From assembly GCA_031431035.1 (NCBI GenBank), contig JANPCR010000156.1, forward strand, positions 1 through 22,647: a stretch of DNA of 22,647 nucleotides, read 5' to 3'. Numbering within the stretch: position 1 is the first letter of the stretch; each line of letters opens with the position of its first letter. The DNA is from JANYCG01 sp031431035 (GTDB lineage: Bacteria > Pseudomonadota > Gammaproteobacteria > Burkholderiales > Burkholderiaceae_C). Below are positions 1 through 6,020 of the stretch, piece by piece. A program made the position numbers and the translations under genes. The notes under the pieces were generated by a model that saw only the letters and a program-made list of their open reading frames with translations, was not told the DNA's origin and ran no database searches.

Positions 1-1
1 C

Positions 2-151
2 CTGCCCAAGCAGACGGAAGTCGGCCAATTTGTCACCCTGTGGCAGCCCCAGCACGGTGGCCACGTCGGCTTTGCCGCCGGTGCATTTCCAACCCATTTG
101 CGCACCCTGCCAGACACCGTGGGCGGCTGGCTGATGGAGCATGCGCGATGA
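2..151 (+). CDS. C-terminal part of a YheT-like alpha/beta hydrolase (5' end outside window)
   Basis: The reading frame is open from the window edge and gives 49 residues before TGA at 149-151. The segment has a Gly-Gly-His-Val-Gly-Phe motif, the surroundings of the catalytic His in YheT/EMB8-type alpha/beta hydrolases, followed by a short amphipathic end with Trp-Leu. The family are cytoplasmic or membrane-associated esterase-like hydrolases of poorly defined substrate. Only the last part is present, so the nucleophile serine cannot be checked. The gene is followed at once by a GC-rich repeat and then by the gene at 287 on the same strand, so the two may be cotranscribed. Confidence 0.7.
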   Translation: MPKQTEVGQFVTLWQPQHGGHVGFAAGAFPTHLRTLPDTVGGWLMEHAR

Positions 152-155
152 CGAC

Positions 156-285
156 TATGGGGGTAAGAAGCCACACGAAGCGGGCGACCGTGGGAGCAGG
201 TTTTCGCGCTGGGCCGCCCCAAGCGAAAATGCGACCCCCTCGGGGGGCAGGAAGCCACACAAAGTGGGCGACCGTGGGGGCCAGG
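156..285. repeat. GC-rich intergenic repeat, one and a half units
   Basis: A half unit (about 156-200) is followed by a full 85-bp unit (201-285). Both end in AGCCACAC, then GGGCGACCGTGGG, then AGG. The full unit contains an outer stem TTTTCGC/GCGAAAA and an inner stem TGGG-CCGC-CCCA, then CCCCCTCGGGGGG. It is clearly related to the units at 4740-4903. Such CG-rich units between genes are, from memory, frequent in Comamonadaceae genomes. The full unit ends one base before the start codon at 287. Confidence 0.85.
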
Positions 286-286
286 T

Positions 287-874
287 ATGGATGACATCGT
301 CAAACAAGCACTGGCCAAATGGCCCAATGTGCCCGATTGTTACGGCTGGCTCGGCCTGGACGCGCGAGGCAACTGGTACATGCGCGACGACCGAACCCAA
401 GCGGCCGGCGCGTTTCCGAGGCTTGGCAATACTTCCAAAGAGAGCAAAGGCTCACTTCTTCAGCACGAAAAGCTGATTGAATTCATTCAACGCAATTACG
501 CCGTGGACGCCAAAGGCCAGTGGTTTTTTCAAAATGGCCCGCAGCGGGTGTATGTTGAACTCGAAGCCACCCCCTGGATCTGGCGCGTTGGGCGGTCTGC
601 AACAGGCGCTGACTTTGCCGTCACAAGCCATGCCGGAGCCACGACCGCCGTGCTGAAGTGCCTGGTCGATGAGTTAGGGCGCGTTTACCTGCAAACGAGC
701 ATTGGCGTTGGCTTGGTGCACACGCAAGACGTGGCCTGTGCTGCTGACGCGATTGAAGCGGGACTATGGATGCCAGAAGATGTGATTGCCGCAACGCTGG
801 CTGAACGTTTTGGGTTTGTACCCAGCCCGCAAAGCTTGCAAGGGAAACCTAACGGGAGCGAAGGCAGCAAATAG
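287..874 (+). CDS. Conserved protein of unknown function (possibly DUF2946-type family)
   Basis: This 195-residue protein has no signal peptide and no membrane segment. It begins Met-Asp-Asp-Ile-Val-Lys-Gln and is rich in Trp, Tyr and Gly in the first half (WPNVPDCYGWLGLDARGNW, then WFFQNGPQRVYVELE). I recognise it as a betaproteobacterial conserved hypothetical; from memory it is catalogued as DUF2946, but I am not certain. A real gene is supported by length, composition and coding-like third positions. The start at 287 is the first ATG after an in-frame stop at 164-166. The only purine-rich stretch before it lies in the repeat unit ending at 285, so the ribosome-binding context is repeat-derived and the AGG is very close to the ATG. 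The gene is convergent with the cytochrome gene downstream. No function can be assigned. Confidence 0.8.
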   Translation: MDDIVKQALAKWPNVPDCYGWLGLDARGNWYMRDDRTQAAGAFPRLGNTSKESKGSLLQHEKLIEFIQRNYAVDAKGQWFFQNGPQRVYVELEATPWIWRVGRSATGADFAVTSHAGATTAVLKCLVDELGRVYLQTSIGVGLVHTQDVACAADAIEAGLWMPEDVIAATLAERFGFVPSPQSLQGKPNGSEGSK

Positions 875-961
875 GCGATAGGGGTAGTTGAGCCAAAGTA
901 AATGCTGAGCTGTAACAACGGCAGGAAAATCTAGAAATCAGCTTCAGATCAGCAGTCTGAA

Positions 962-1019
962 TTGCTATAATTTATATAGCAAACTATTGAGTAAATTCGG
1001 GAGCTAGAGGCCTATTTAC
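962..1019 (+). repeat. Composite dispersed repeat, copy A core
   Basis: A ~56-bp AT-rich core contains TATATAGCAAACTATT and GGGAGCTAGAGGCCTATTT. It matches the reverse complement of 13270-13325 at about 47 of 56 positions without gaps, and the end of the core matches 9570-9588 inside yggS. It is followed after 30 bp (counted from GCTAGAGG) by the perfect palindrome at 1041-1090. It lies in the 294-bp convergent gap between the gene ending at 874 and the cytochrome gene ending at 1169; I see nothing else recognisable in that gap. Confidence 0.8.
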
Positions 1020-1040
1020 CTCGCAAACAGGCTAGAACAC

Positions 1041-1090
1041 TCAAAAACAGTTATTTTTACCACAATTGTGGTAAAAATAACTGTTTTTGA
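1041..1090. terminator. 50-bp perfect palindrome, probable bidirectional terminator
   Basis: Every base from 1041 to 1065 pairs with its partner from 1090 to 1066, giving two 25-bp arms with no spacer; the centre is CACAA|TTGTG. The outer parts are AAAAACAG and CTGTTTTT, so a transcript from either side would make a long hairpin followed by a U tract. It sits between two convergent genes, as expected for a shared intrinsic terminator. The arms are much longer and more AT-rich than a usual terminator, so another role (protein binding, replication-associated element, mobile hairpin) is possible. Confidence 0.6.
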
Positions 1091-1168
1091 TTGAAATCGG
1101 AATTCAGTGACCAATAGCTGGCCAAAACCGCCAAAAGCTCAAAGGCCCTAAAGAGGTCTGGACCCAAA

Positions 1169-1750
1169 TTACTTGCTGGCAGCCGCCGCCGGAGCCGCTG
1201 CAGTAGCCGTGGCATCTGGCGCGGCAGCACTGGCATCGGCTACAGCCGCTTTGGGAGCGCCAAACTTGCCACCCGAAGCGTTCACCATGAACACAACAGC
1301 GCGGGCGATTTCCAAGTCTTCATAATCACCGCCGCCTTGTGCCCCCATGGCGCCTTTGCCTTTAAGGGCTGAGGTCAACAAAGCTTCGTAACCCGTCTTG
1401 ATGCGTGGGCCCCAAAGCGCCAGGTCACCCAATTTGGGCGCGCCCGCCAATCCAGCCGCATGGCACGTGGTGCACTGCGCGTTGTAAACCGCTTCGCCGC
1501 CTTTGAGCTCGCGATTGGCATCGCGAATCTCAACCGAGCCGACTTTTTGCAAGCGCTGCTCAATCGTTTTTTGCATATTGACAGTGCCAGCAGCGGGTTT
1601 GGCGTCAGACACCACGTAATACACCAGCCCGATGATCGCAAAAATGGGCGCGACGAACGAAAACAACACTGCCATCAGCAATTGTTTAGGGGTTTTGATG
1701 GGCCCAGTGTGGTCTTCTTCCTGGCCTGCGGCGTGGCTGTGATCGCTCAT
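1169..1750 (-). CDS. Membrane-anchored cytochrome c5-type protein
   Basis: This is a 193-residue c-type cytochrome. Residues 1-22 are a polar His/Glu-rich head, about 23-47 form one hydrophobic anchor, and a single haem site CTTCH lies at 93-97. Met135 (KGAMGAQGG) is a plausible sixth ligand. The tail after 165 is almost only Ala, Pro, Asp and Thr, typical of a flexible end. The family (cytochrome c5/CycB-like) carries electrons in the periplasm between the bc1 complex or quinol dehydrogenases and terminal oxidases or reductases. The ATG at 1750 is preceded by GAGGAAACC, a good ribosome-binding site. The gene is divergent from the tRNA gene, with no partner on its own strand next to it, so it is probably monocistronic. 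The electron partner cannot be told from the sequence. Confidence 0.9.
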   Translation of the reverse strand: MSDHSHAAGQEEDHTGPIKTPKQLLMAVLFSFVAPIFAIIGLVYYVVSDAKPAAGTVNMQKTIEQRLQKVGSVEIRDANRELKGGEAVYNAQCTTCHAAGLAGAPKLGDLALWGPRIKTGYEALLTSALKGKGAMGAQGGGDYEDLEIARAVVFMVNASGGKFGAPKAAVADASAAAPDATATAAAPAAAASK

Positions 1751-1819
1751 GGTTTCCTCAAAAATTCAGGTAACTTCAAATCAGCCTTCCATTATAGCTG
1801 CCGCCCCTGTGAAAACCCC

Positions 1820-1825
1820 TACAAT
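1820..1825 (+). promoter_or_regulatory. Candidate -10 element of the tRNA-Arg gene
   Basis: TACAAT lies 18 bases upstream of the mature tRNA 5' end, in a position fitting a -10 hexamer with a very short leader. No convincing -35 hexamer is seen 16-18 bases upstream, so support is weak. Confidence 0.35.
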
Positions 1826-1843
1826 TGCGGCTTCTCCAGCGAT

Positions 1844-1919
1844 GCGGCTGTAGCTCAGTGGATAGAGTATTGGCCTCCGAAGCCAAGGGTCGTGGGTTCG
1901 ATCCCCGCCAGCCGCACCA
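1844..1919 (+). tRNA. tRNA-Arg (anticodon CCG)
   Basis: This is a 76-nt tRNA gene with genomically encoded CCA. The acceptor stem GCGGCTG pairs with CAGCCGC, the discriminator base is A, and CCA follows at 1917-1919. The D-arm contains AGCTCAGTGGATAGAG. The anticodon stem TTGGC/GCCAA encloses the loop CTCCGAA, giving anticodon CCG, which reads CGG (Arg). The T-arm GTGGG-TTCGATC-CCCGC is canonical. It runs opposite to both flanking protein genes, and its 3' end is only 11 bp from the end of rsmI on the other strand. Confidence 0.97.
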
Positions 1920-1930
1920 CCAACTCCCCC

Positions 1931-2854
1931 TCAGGCCTCTTTTTTAAGCAGCAGCGCCGCGTCGTACAAGGCATTGCGTGACGCGCCGGTGATGTCGGCC
2001 GCCAGTTTGACGGCGGTTTTCAATGGCAACTCTGCCAGCAGCAACTTCAGCACGCGGTGATCTTGCGCGGGTTCGGCGGTGGCTTCTTCGGCATGCAAAA
2101 CCAGTACAAATTCACCGCGCAGGCGGTTGGTTTGCTCGGCAAACCAGGCCGGCAGGTCGCACGCTTTGACGGTGGCGATTTCTTCAAACTGTTTGGTCAA
2201 TTCGCGCGCCACCGTAACCAGGCGGTCGCCCAACACTGCCAGCGCCGTGCCCAAGGCTTCGATGCGGTGGGGCGCTTCGAGCAGCACGACGCTGCGCGGC
2301 TGGCTGGCCAGCGCCTGCACGGCTTGGGTGCGTTCGCCAGATTTGGAAGGCAAGAAGCCAATGAACACAAAACCGCCCGCTTGCTCGCCTTCACCAGAGC
2401 GGGCGGTAACGCCTGCCACGCTCAGGGCCGTGGTCACGCTGCTGGCACCCGGTAACGGCACGACTTTGATCATTTGCGCACGAACCGCTGCCACCAATCT
2501 GGCGCCTGGGTCGCTAACGGCGGGGGTGCCCGCGTCGCTGACAAACGCCACGCGCTGGCCTTGACGCAAACGGCCAATCACCAATTCAGAGGCCTGGGCT
2601 TCATTGTGTTGGTGCAGCGCCAGCAGTTGCGACGACGTTTTGTCGATACCGTAGGCTTTCAAGAGCGATTGGGTGTGGCGCGTATCTTCGCAGGCAATGG
2701 AATCTACCAAACCCAGCACGTACAGGGCGCGCAAAGAGATGTCGGCCAAATTGCCAATCGGCGTGGCCACCACGTACAAGGCCGCTTGCGGATAATGCTG
2801 CATGGCCGACGTGTCACTGGCAGCGGCCAAGGCCGAGGCGTAAAGAGAGCTCAA
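1931..2854 (-). CDS. rsmI: 16S rRNA (cytidine-1402 2'-O) methyltransferase RsmI
   Basis: RsmI uses S-adenosylmethionine to methylate the 2'-O of C1402 in the ribosomal P site. The protein shows the tetrapyrrole-methylase fold motifs: TPIGNLADIS at 31-40, then CEDTR, VSDAGTPAVSDPGARL and PLPGASS. With the TTG start at 2854 it has 307 residues; an ATG at 2803 would give 290, nearer to the usual ~286. I prefer TTG because GAGGAA sits six bases upstream, while the internal ATG has no ribosome-binding site. The TTG lies only two bases from the divergent yraN ATG at 2857, so each promoter must lie inside the other gene. In E. coli the same gene (yraL) is divergent from the lpoA-yraN-diaA-dolP group, matching the order here. 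Confidence 0.95.
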   Translation of the reverse strand: MSSLYASALAAASDTSAMQHYPQAALYVVATPIGNLADISLRALYVLGLVDSIACEDTRHTQSLLKAYGIDKTSSQLLALHQHNEAQASELVIGRLRQGQRVAFVSDAGTPAVSDPGARLVAAVRAQMIKVVPLPGASSVTTALSVAGVTARSGEGEQAGGFVFIGFLPSKSGERTQAVQALASQPRSVVLLEAPHRIEALGTALAVLGDRLVTVARELTKQFEEIATVKACDLPAWFAEQTNRLRGEFVLVLHAEEATAEPAQDHRVLKLLLAELPLKTAVKLAADITGASRNALYDAALLLKKEA

Positions 2855-2856
2855 AG

Positions 2857-3306
2857 ATGTTCCTCAAATTGAAAGCCGCTGCCCTGCGGGCTGCGAACCT
2901 GCAAGGCATTTCAGATGCAACGCCGCCGCAAAAGTCGACGGCGACCCCATCATCGACCAAAAAAGCAGGTGACGACGCAGAAAATTCCGCATTGCAGCAT
3001 TTGCAACGCGCGGGCCTGCGCCTTCTGCAACGCAATTATCGAACGCCAGGGCGCGGTGGTGGCGAAATTGACCTGATCATGCGCGCACCTGATGGCACCA
3101 CGGTGTTTGTCGAAGTCAGAAAGCGCAGCACAGCCAGCCATGGCGGTGCGGCAGCCAGCGTGAGCGTGACAAAGCAACGGCGCATTGTTTTTGCTGCCCG
3201 CCATTATTTGATGCGTTTAGCCACACCGCCGCCTTGCCGATTTGACGTGGTGACCGTCGAGTATGGTGACGTGCAATGGCTGAAAGCGGCGTTTGACGCG
3301 AGTTGA
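2857..3306 (+). CDS. yraN: YraN family (UPF0102) endonuclease-like protein
   Basis: This 149-residue protein belongs to the UPF0102/YraN family, with a restriction-endonuclease-like fold of unproven activity. The core motifs are Gly-Glu-Ile-Asp-Leu-Ile at 69-74 and Phe-Val-Glu-Val-Arg at 84-88, corresponding to a PD-(D/E)xK-like site in which the usual Lys is Arg here. Residues 1-40 are a low-complexity Ala/Thr/Ser/Lys stretch longer than in most family members, so a later non-ATG start is possible. The neighbours (rsmI divergent, diaA and dolP downstream) are the conserved proteobacterial context. The role is uncertain; links to DNA processing have been suggested for the family. Confidence 0.88.
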   Translation: MFLKLKAAALRAANLQGISDATPPQKSTATPSSTKKAGDDAENSALQHLQRAGLRLLQRNYRTPGRGGGEIDLIMRAPDGTTVFVEVRKRSTASHGGAAASVSVTKQRRIVFAARHYLMRLATPPPCRFDVVTVEYGDVQWLKAAFDAS

Positions 3307-3398
3307 ACTGGAGGACGCCTGACGATTCCCCCAATTGACTTGTGCGCACCTTCTGCACCTTTGGCGCGGCGTTAGGCAGCAAGGTTATGATTCGGCTC

Positions 3399-3998
3399 AT
3401 GCTTGAACAACGTATTCAACAGCACTTCATTGAAAGCGCTGACCTTAAATACCAGTCGGCCGAAGCCTTGAGCAAACCCATTGCGCAAGCGGTTCAGGCC
3501 ATGTTGGCTTGTGTCACCAGTGGTGGCAAAGTTTTGGCCTGCGGCAATGGCGGCTCGGCGTCTGACGCGCAGCACTTTGCGGCTGAATTTGTGGGCCGTT
3601 TTGAGCGTGAACGCCCCGAATTGGGCGCGATTGCGCTGACCACGGATTCCTCCATCTTGACCGCGATTGCCAATGACTACGACTTTTCGGTCGTTTTCTC
3701 GCGCCAGGTTCGCGCTTTAGGCTCGCCCGGCGACGTGTTGCTGGCAATTTCAACCAGCGGCAACTCGGCCAATGTGCTGGCCGCGATTGAAGCGGCGCAT
3801 GAGCGCGAAATGGTGGTGGTGGGCCTAAGCGGGCGCGGTGGCGGCAAAATGACACATGCCCTGCGCGACACCGATGTGCACATTTGCGTGCCGCACGACC
3901 GCACCGCCCGTGTGCAGGAAGTGCATATTTTGGCGCTGCATTGCATTTGCGACGCAGTGGACCACCAACTCCTTGGCGAACCGGAAACCCCAGCATGA
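3399..3998 (+). CDS. diaA: SIS-domain protein, DiaA / phosphoheptose isomerase (GmhA) type
   Basis: A 199-residue single-domain sugar isomerase (SIS) protein. The phosphate-binding signature CGNGGSASDAQHFAAEF lies at 48-64, TSGNSANVLAA at 119-129, and the C-terminal TARVQEVHI at 169-177. Glu63 and His176 match residues that are catalytic in GmhA, which makes D-glycero-heptose 7-phosphate for lipopolysaccharide. The position between yraN and a BON lipoprotein matches diaA, whose product binds DnaA and promotes timely replication initiation. Sequence alone does not separate the two roles, and the kept active site allows either. I chose ATG 3399, giving MLEQRIQQHF, because family members begin there; ATG 3387 or GTG 3342 would add unusual residues. 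Its TGA overlaps the next ATG (ATGA), indicating coupled translation. Confidence 0.88.
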   Translation: MLEQRIQQHFIESADLKYQSAEALSKPIAQAVQAMLACVTSGGKVLACGNGGSASDAQHFAAEFVGRFERERPELGAIALTTDSSILTAIANDYDFSVVFSRQVRALGSPGDVLLAISTSGNSANVLAAIEAAHEREMVVVGLSGRGGGKMTHALRDTDVHICVPHDRTARVQEVHILALHCICDAVDHQLLGEPETPA

Positions 3999-4699
3999 AA
4001 CCAACCTTTGACACCGCCACCCATGCCAAGCCTGGCAAAGCCATTCAGCTCAGTTTGAGTCGTGGCGTTTTGATGGTCAGCGTGGCGGCTAGCTTTGCCG
4101 CAACTTTGACAGCTTGCGTGCCGCTGATGGTGGGCGGTGCGGTGGTGGGTGCGATTGTGGCCACAGACCGCCGCACCTCTGGCGCACAGCTAGAAGACGA
4201 AGGCATTGACCTGCGCTCAGCCAGCCGCATTCGCGAAAACCTGGGTGAGCGGGTTCACATCAACATCAACAGCTACAACCGCCAGGTGCTGCTAACGGGC
4301 GAAGTGCCCACCGCTCAGGACAAAGCCACCGCAGAGCAACTGGTAGCCCGGGTTGAAAACGTGCGCACCATCGTCAATGAGCTGGCTGTTTTGGGCAATT
4401 CAACACTGCCACAACGCTCGTCAGATTCCTTGGTCACAGCCAAAGTCAAAGCCGGGCTGGTGGATGCCAAAGACCTGTACGCCAACGCTTTCAAAGTGGT
4501 GACCGAGCGCGGCACCACCTACTTGCAAGGCAAAGTCAGCCAACGCGAAGCCGACCGGGCCACGGAAGTTGCTCGCAGCGTGGGCGGTGTGCAAAAAGTC
4601 GTCCGTATTTTTGAAATCGTCAGCGAAGAAGAGCTCAAACGCCTCTTGCCCCAGCAGTCCCCCGCTAGCACCACCGGCGGCAAACAAACCGGCGGTTGA
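3995..4699 (+). CDS. dolP: BON-domain outer-membrane lipoprotein, DolP (YraP) type
   Basis: This is a 234-residue lipoprotein. A long n-region and a hydrophobic segment (about 24-40) end in Leu-Thr-Ala-Cys with the lipidated Cys at 41. Two BON domains follow, roughly 80-145 (starting near RIRENLGERVHININSYN) and 155-225 (VTAKVKAGLVDAKD, then TYLQGKVSQREAD). DolP binds anionic phospholipid at division sites and supports outer-membrane integrity in enterobacteria. The short tail is rich in Ser, Thr and Gly. The start at 3995 overlaps the upstream TGA (ATGA), making yraN-diaA-dolP a likely operon as in E. coli. A tandem repeat follows about 40 bp downstream. Confidence 0.9.
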   Translation: MKPTFDTATHAKPGKAIQLSLSRGVLMVSVAASFAATLTACVPLMVGGAVVGAIVATDRRTSGAQLEDEGIDLRSASRIRENLGERVHININSYNRQVLLTGEVPTAQDKATAEQLVARVENVRTIVNELAVLGNSTLPQRSSDSLVTAKVKAGLVDAKDLYANAFKVVTERGTTYLQGKVSQREADRATEVARSVGGVQKVVRIFEIVSEEELKRLLPQQSPASTTGGKQTGG

Positions 4700-4739
4700 C
4701 GCGGTTCATGCCCTCGGGGAACGGTAGCGCAGAAGCGGC

Positions 4740-4903
4740 AATTTCGCGAAGGGCCGCCCCTAGGGAAATTAGCCCCCTCGGGGGGCAGAGAGCCACACGC
4801 AGTGGGCGAACGTGGGGGTGAGGAATTTCGCGAAGGGCCGCCCCTAGGGAAATTAGCCCCCTCGGGGGGCAGAGAGCCACACGCAGTGGGCGAACGTGGG
4901 GGT
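4740..4903. repeat. Perfect 84-bp tandem repeat of the GC-rich intergenic family
   Basis: Two units (4740-4823 and 4824-4903) are identical over 80 bp, with the second ending just before the stop codon of the gene on the minus strand at 4905. A degenerate remnant (CCCTCGGGG, then GCGCAGAAGCGGC) precedes them at about 4711-4738. Each unit can fold as AATTTC/GAAATT around AGGG-CCGC-CCCT, then CCCC-CTC-GGGG. It is related to 156-285. The 205-bp convergent gap holds nothing else, so the repeat may also serve as a terminator for dolP and its neighbour. Confidence 0.9.
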
Positions 4904-4904
4904 A

Positions 4905-5819
4905 CTATTTCAGGCGCTTGATGAGGCTGGAGGTATCCCAGCGCGCGCCACCCATTTGCTGCACGTCGGCATAAAACTGATCCACCAGCGCCGTCACTGG
5001 CAAGCGTGCGCCGTTGCGCTTGGCTTCGTCCAGCACCAGTCCTAAGTCTTTGCGCATCCAGTCCACAGCAAAGCCAAAGTCAAACTTGTCTGCCACCATG
5101 GTTTTGCCACGGTTGTCCAACTGCCAGCTTTGCGCAGCACCTTTGCCAATCACCTCCAGCACTTGGTTCATGTCCAGTCCAGCTTTTTGGCCAAAAGCAA
5201 TGGCTTCGCTCAATCCTTGCACCAAACCAGCAATGCAAATTTGGTTGACCATTTTGGCCAATTGCCCCGCGCCGCTGGCCCCTAAGAGCGTGAAGGCGCG
5301 CGAAAACGCCATGCCCGCAGGTTGAACAGCTGCAAAGGCCGCTGCGTCGCCGCCACACATCACTGTTAGCAAACCGTTTTGCGCACCCGCCTGCCCGCCT
5401 GAAACAGGGGCATCGATGAACTGCAGTCCCAAGGCTTGCGTTGCGGCGGACAGTTCGCGGGCAATGCTGGCAGATGCCGTGGTGTGGTCGACGAAAATCG
5501 CTCCAGCTTTCATGCCTTTGAAAGCACCGTCCGCGCCCAGAGTGACGCCACGCAGGTCGTCGTCGTTGCCCACGCAACAAAAAACGATGTCGGCCCCGGC
5601 GGCCGCTTCGCGCGGCGTGGCGGCACTTCTGGGGACTGGGGTTTGGGCGAACTCGTGGCACCAGGCGGCAGATTTGGCCGCGGTGCGGTTGTAAACAGTG
5701 ACCTCATGACCCGCCAGCGCGAGGTGGCCCGCCATGGGATAGCCCATCACGCCCAAACCTAAAAAGGCGACTTTGCGGGAGGGTGTGGATTCGTAAGTTT
5801 TAGGATTGATGTTGGGCAT
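4905..5819 (-). CDS. NAD(P)-dependent beta-hydroxyacid dehydrogenase (3-hydroxyisobutyrate dehydrogenase family)
   Basis: A 304-residue cytoplasmic enzyme of the 3-hydroxyisobutyrate dehydrogenase / tartronate semialdehyde reductase family. The Rossmann motif GLGVMG is at 21-26, the substrate-binding signature DAPVSGG at 136-142 with a second Gly-rich part (GAQNGLLTVMCGG), and the catalytic Lys is in AKMVNQ (Lys189). It oxidises or reduces a 3-hydroxy acid with NAD(P); the exact substrate cannot be told. I chose the ATG at 5819; the frame stays open upstream, but those residues lie in a repeat-like region and do not look like protein. No clear ribosome-binding site precedes 5819. It follows pilU on the same strand, separated by the inverted-end element at 5852-6020, and need not share its promoter. 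Confidence 0.9.
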   Translation of the reverse strand: MPNINPKTYESTPSRKVAFLGLGVMGYPMAGHLALAGHEVTVYNRTAAKSAAWCHEFAQTPVPRSAATPREAAAGADIVFCCVGNDDDLRGVTLGADGAFKGMKAGAIFVDHTTASASIARELSAATQALGLQFIDAPVSGGQAGAQNGLLTVMCGGDAAAFAAVQPAGMAFSRAFTLLGASGAGQLAKMVNQICIAGLVQGLSEAIAFGQKAGLDMNQVLEVIGKGAAQSWQLDNRGKTMVADKFDFGFAVDWMRKDLGLVLDEAKRNGARLPVTALVDQFYADVQQMGGARWDTSSLIKRLK

Positions 5820-5851
5820 TTTGAAATTTGGGGGGGTTGTAAGGACTGACT

Positions 5852-6020
5852 GGTGAATGATCAGAAATTTGATTTTCAGGGATGAAGTGCAAGGCGCCCG
5901 GAGCGCAGCAACCGGAATGCACTTCGGGTGCATGAGGATTGCGAGCACCGCCGAATGTTGACGTTCGCTCACGCTCGGTGCCGCAATTCGCCCTGCAAAT
6001 CAAATTAATGATCGTTCACT
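5852..6020. repeat. 169-bp element with ~35-bp inverted ends
   Basis: The left end (5852-5886) and the reverse complement of the right end (5986-6020) agree at about 25 of 29 central positions, sharing GTGAA.GATCA and AATTTGATTT.CAGGG. Between them lie nested hairpins: ATGCAC-TTCGG-GTGCAT (about 5917-5933) and GCACCG...CGGTGC (about 5945-5982). The right end covers two bases of the pilU stop codon (6019-6021). It carries no gene. It could be a miniature inverted-repeat element or a structured leader or terminator. Confidence 0.65.

Noticed and set aside
141..476. Open frame on the plus strand starting in the yheT tail and crossing the repeat
   Set aside because: It runs through repeat sequence and overlaps the conserved gene at 287 in another frame, with Arg/Pro-rich composition typical of a shadow of GC-rich DNA.
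1460..1981. 173-codon plus-strand frame covering the cytochrome gene, the tRNA and the end of rsmI
   Set aside because: It is antisense to a clear cytochrome c gene and includes the whole tRNA, so it cannot be a real protein gene.
4740..4903. CRISPR array
   Set aside because: Units are 84 bp, directly adjacent without spacers, and no cas genes are present.
5820..5972. 51-residue N-terminal extension of the beta-hydroxyacid dehydrogenase
   Set aside because: The extension is encoded by the inverted-end element and lacks family similarity; the Rossmann motif lies at the usual distance from the ATG at 5819.
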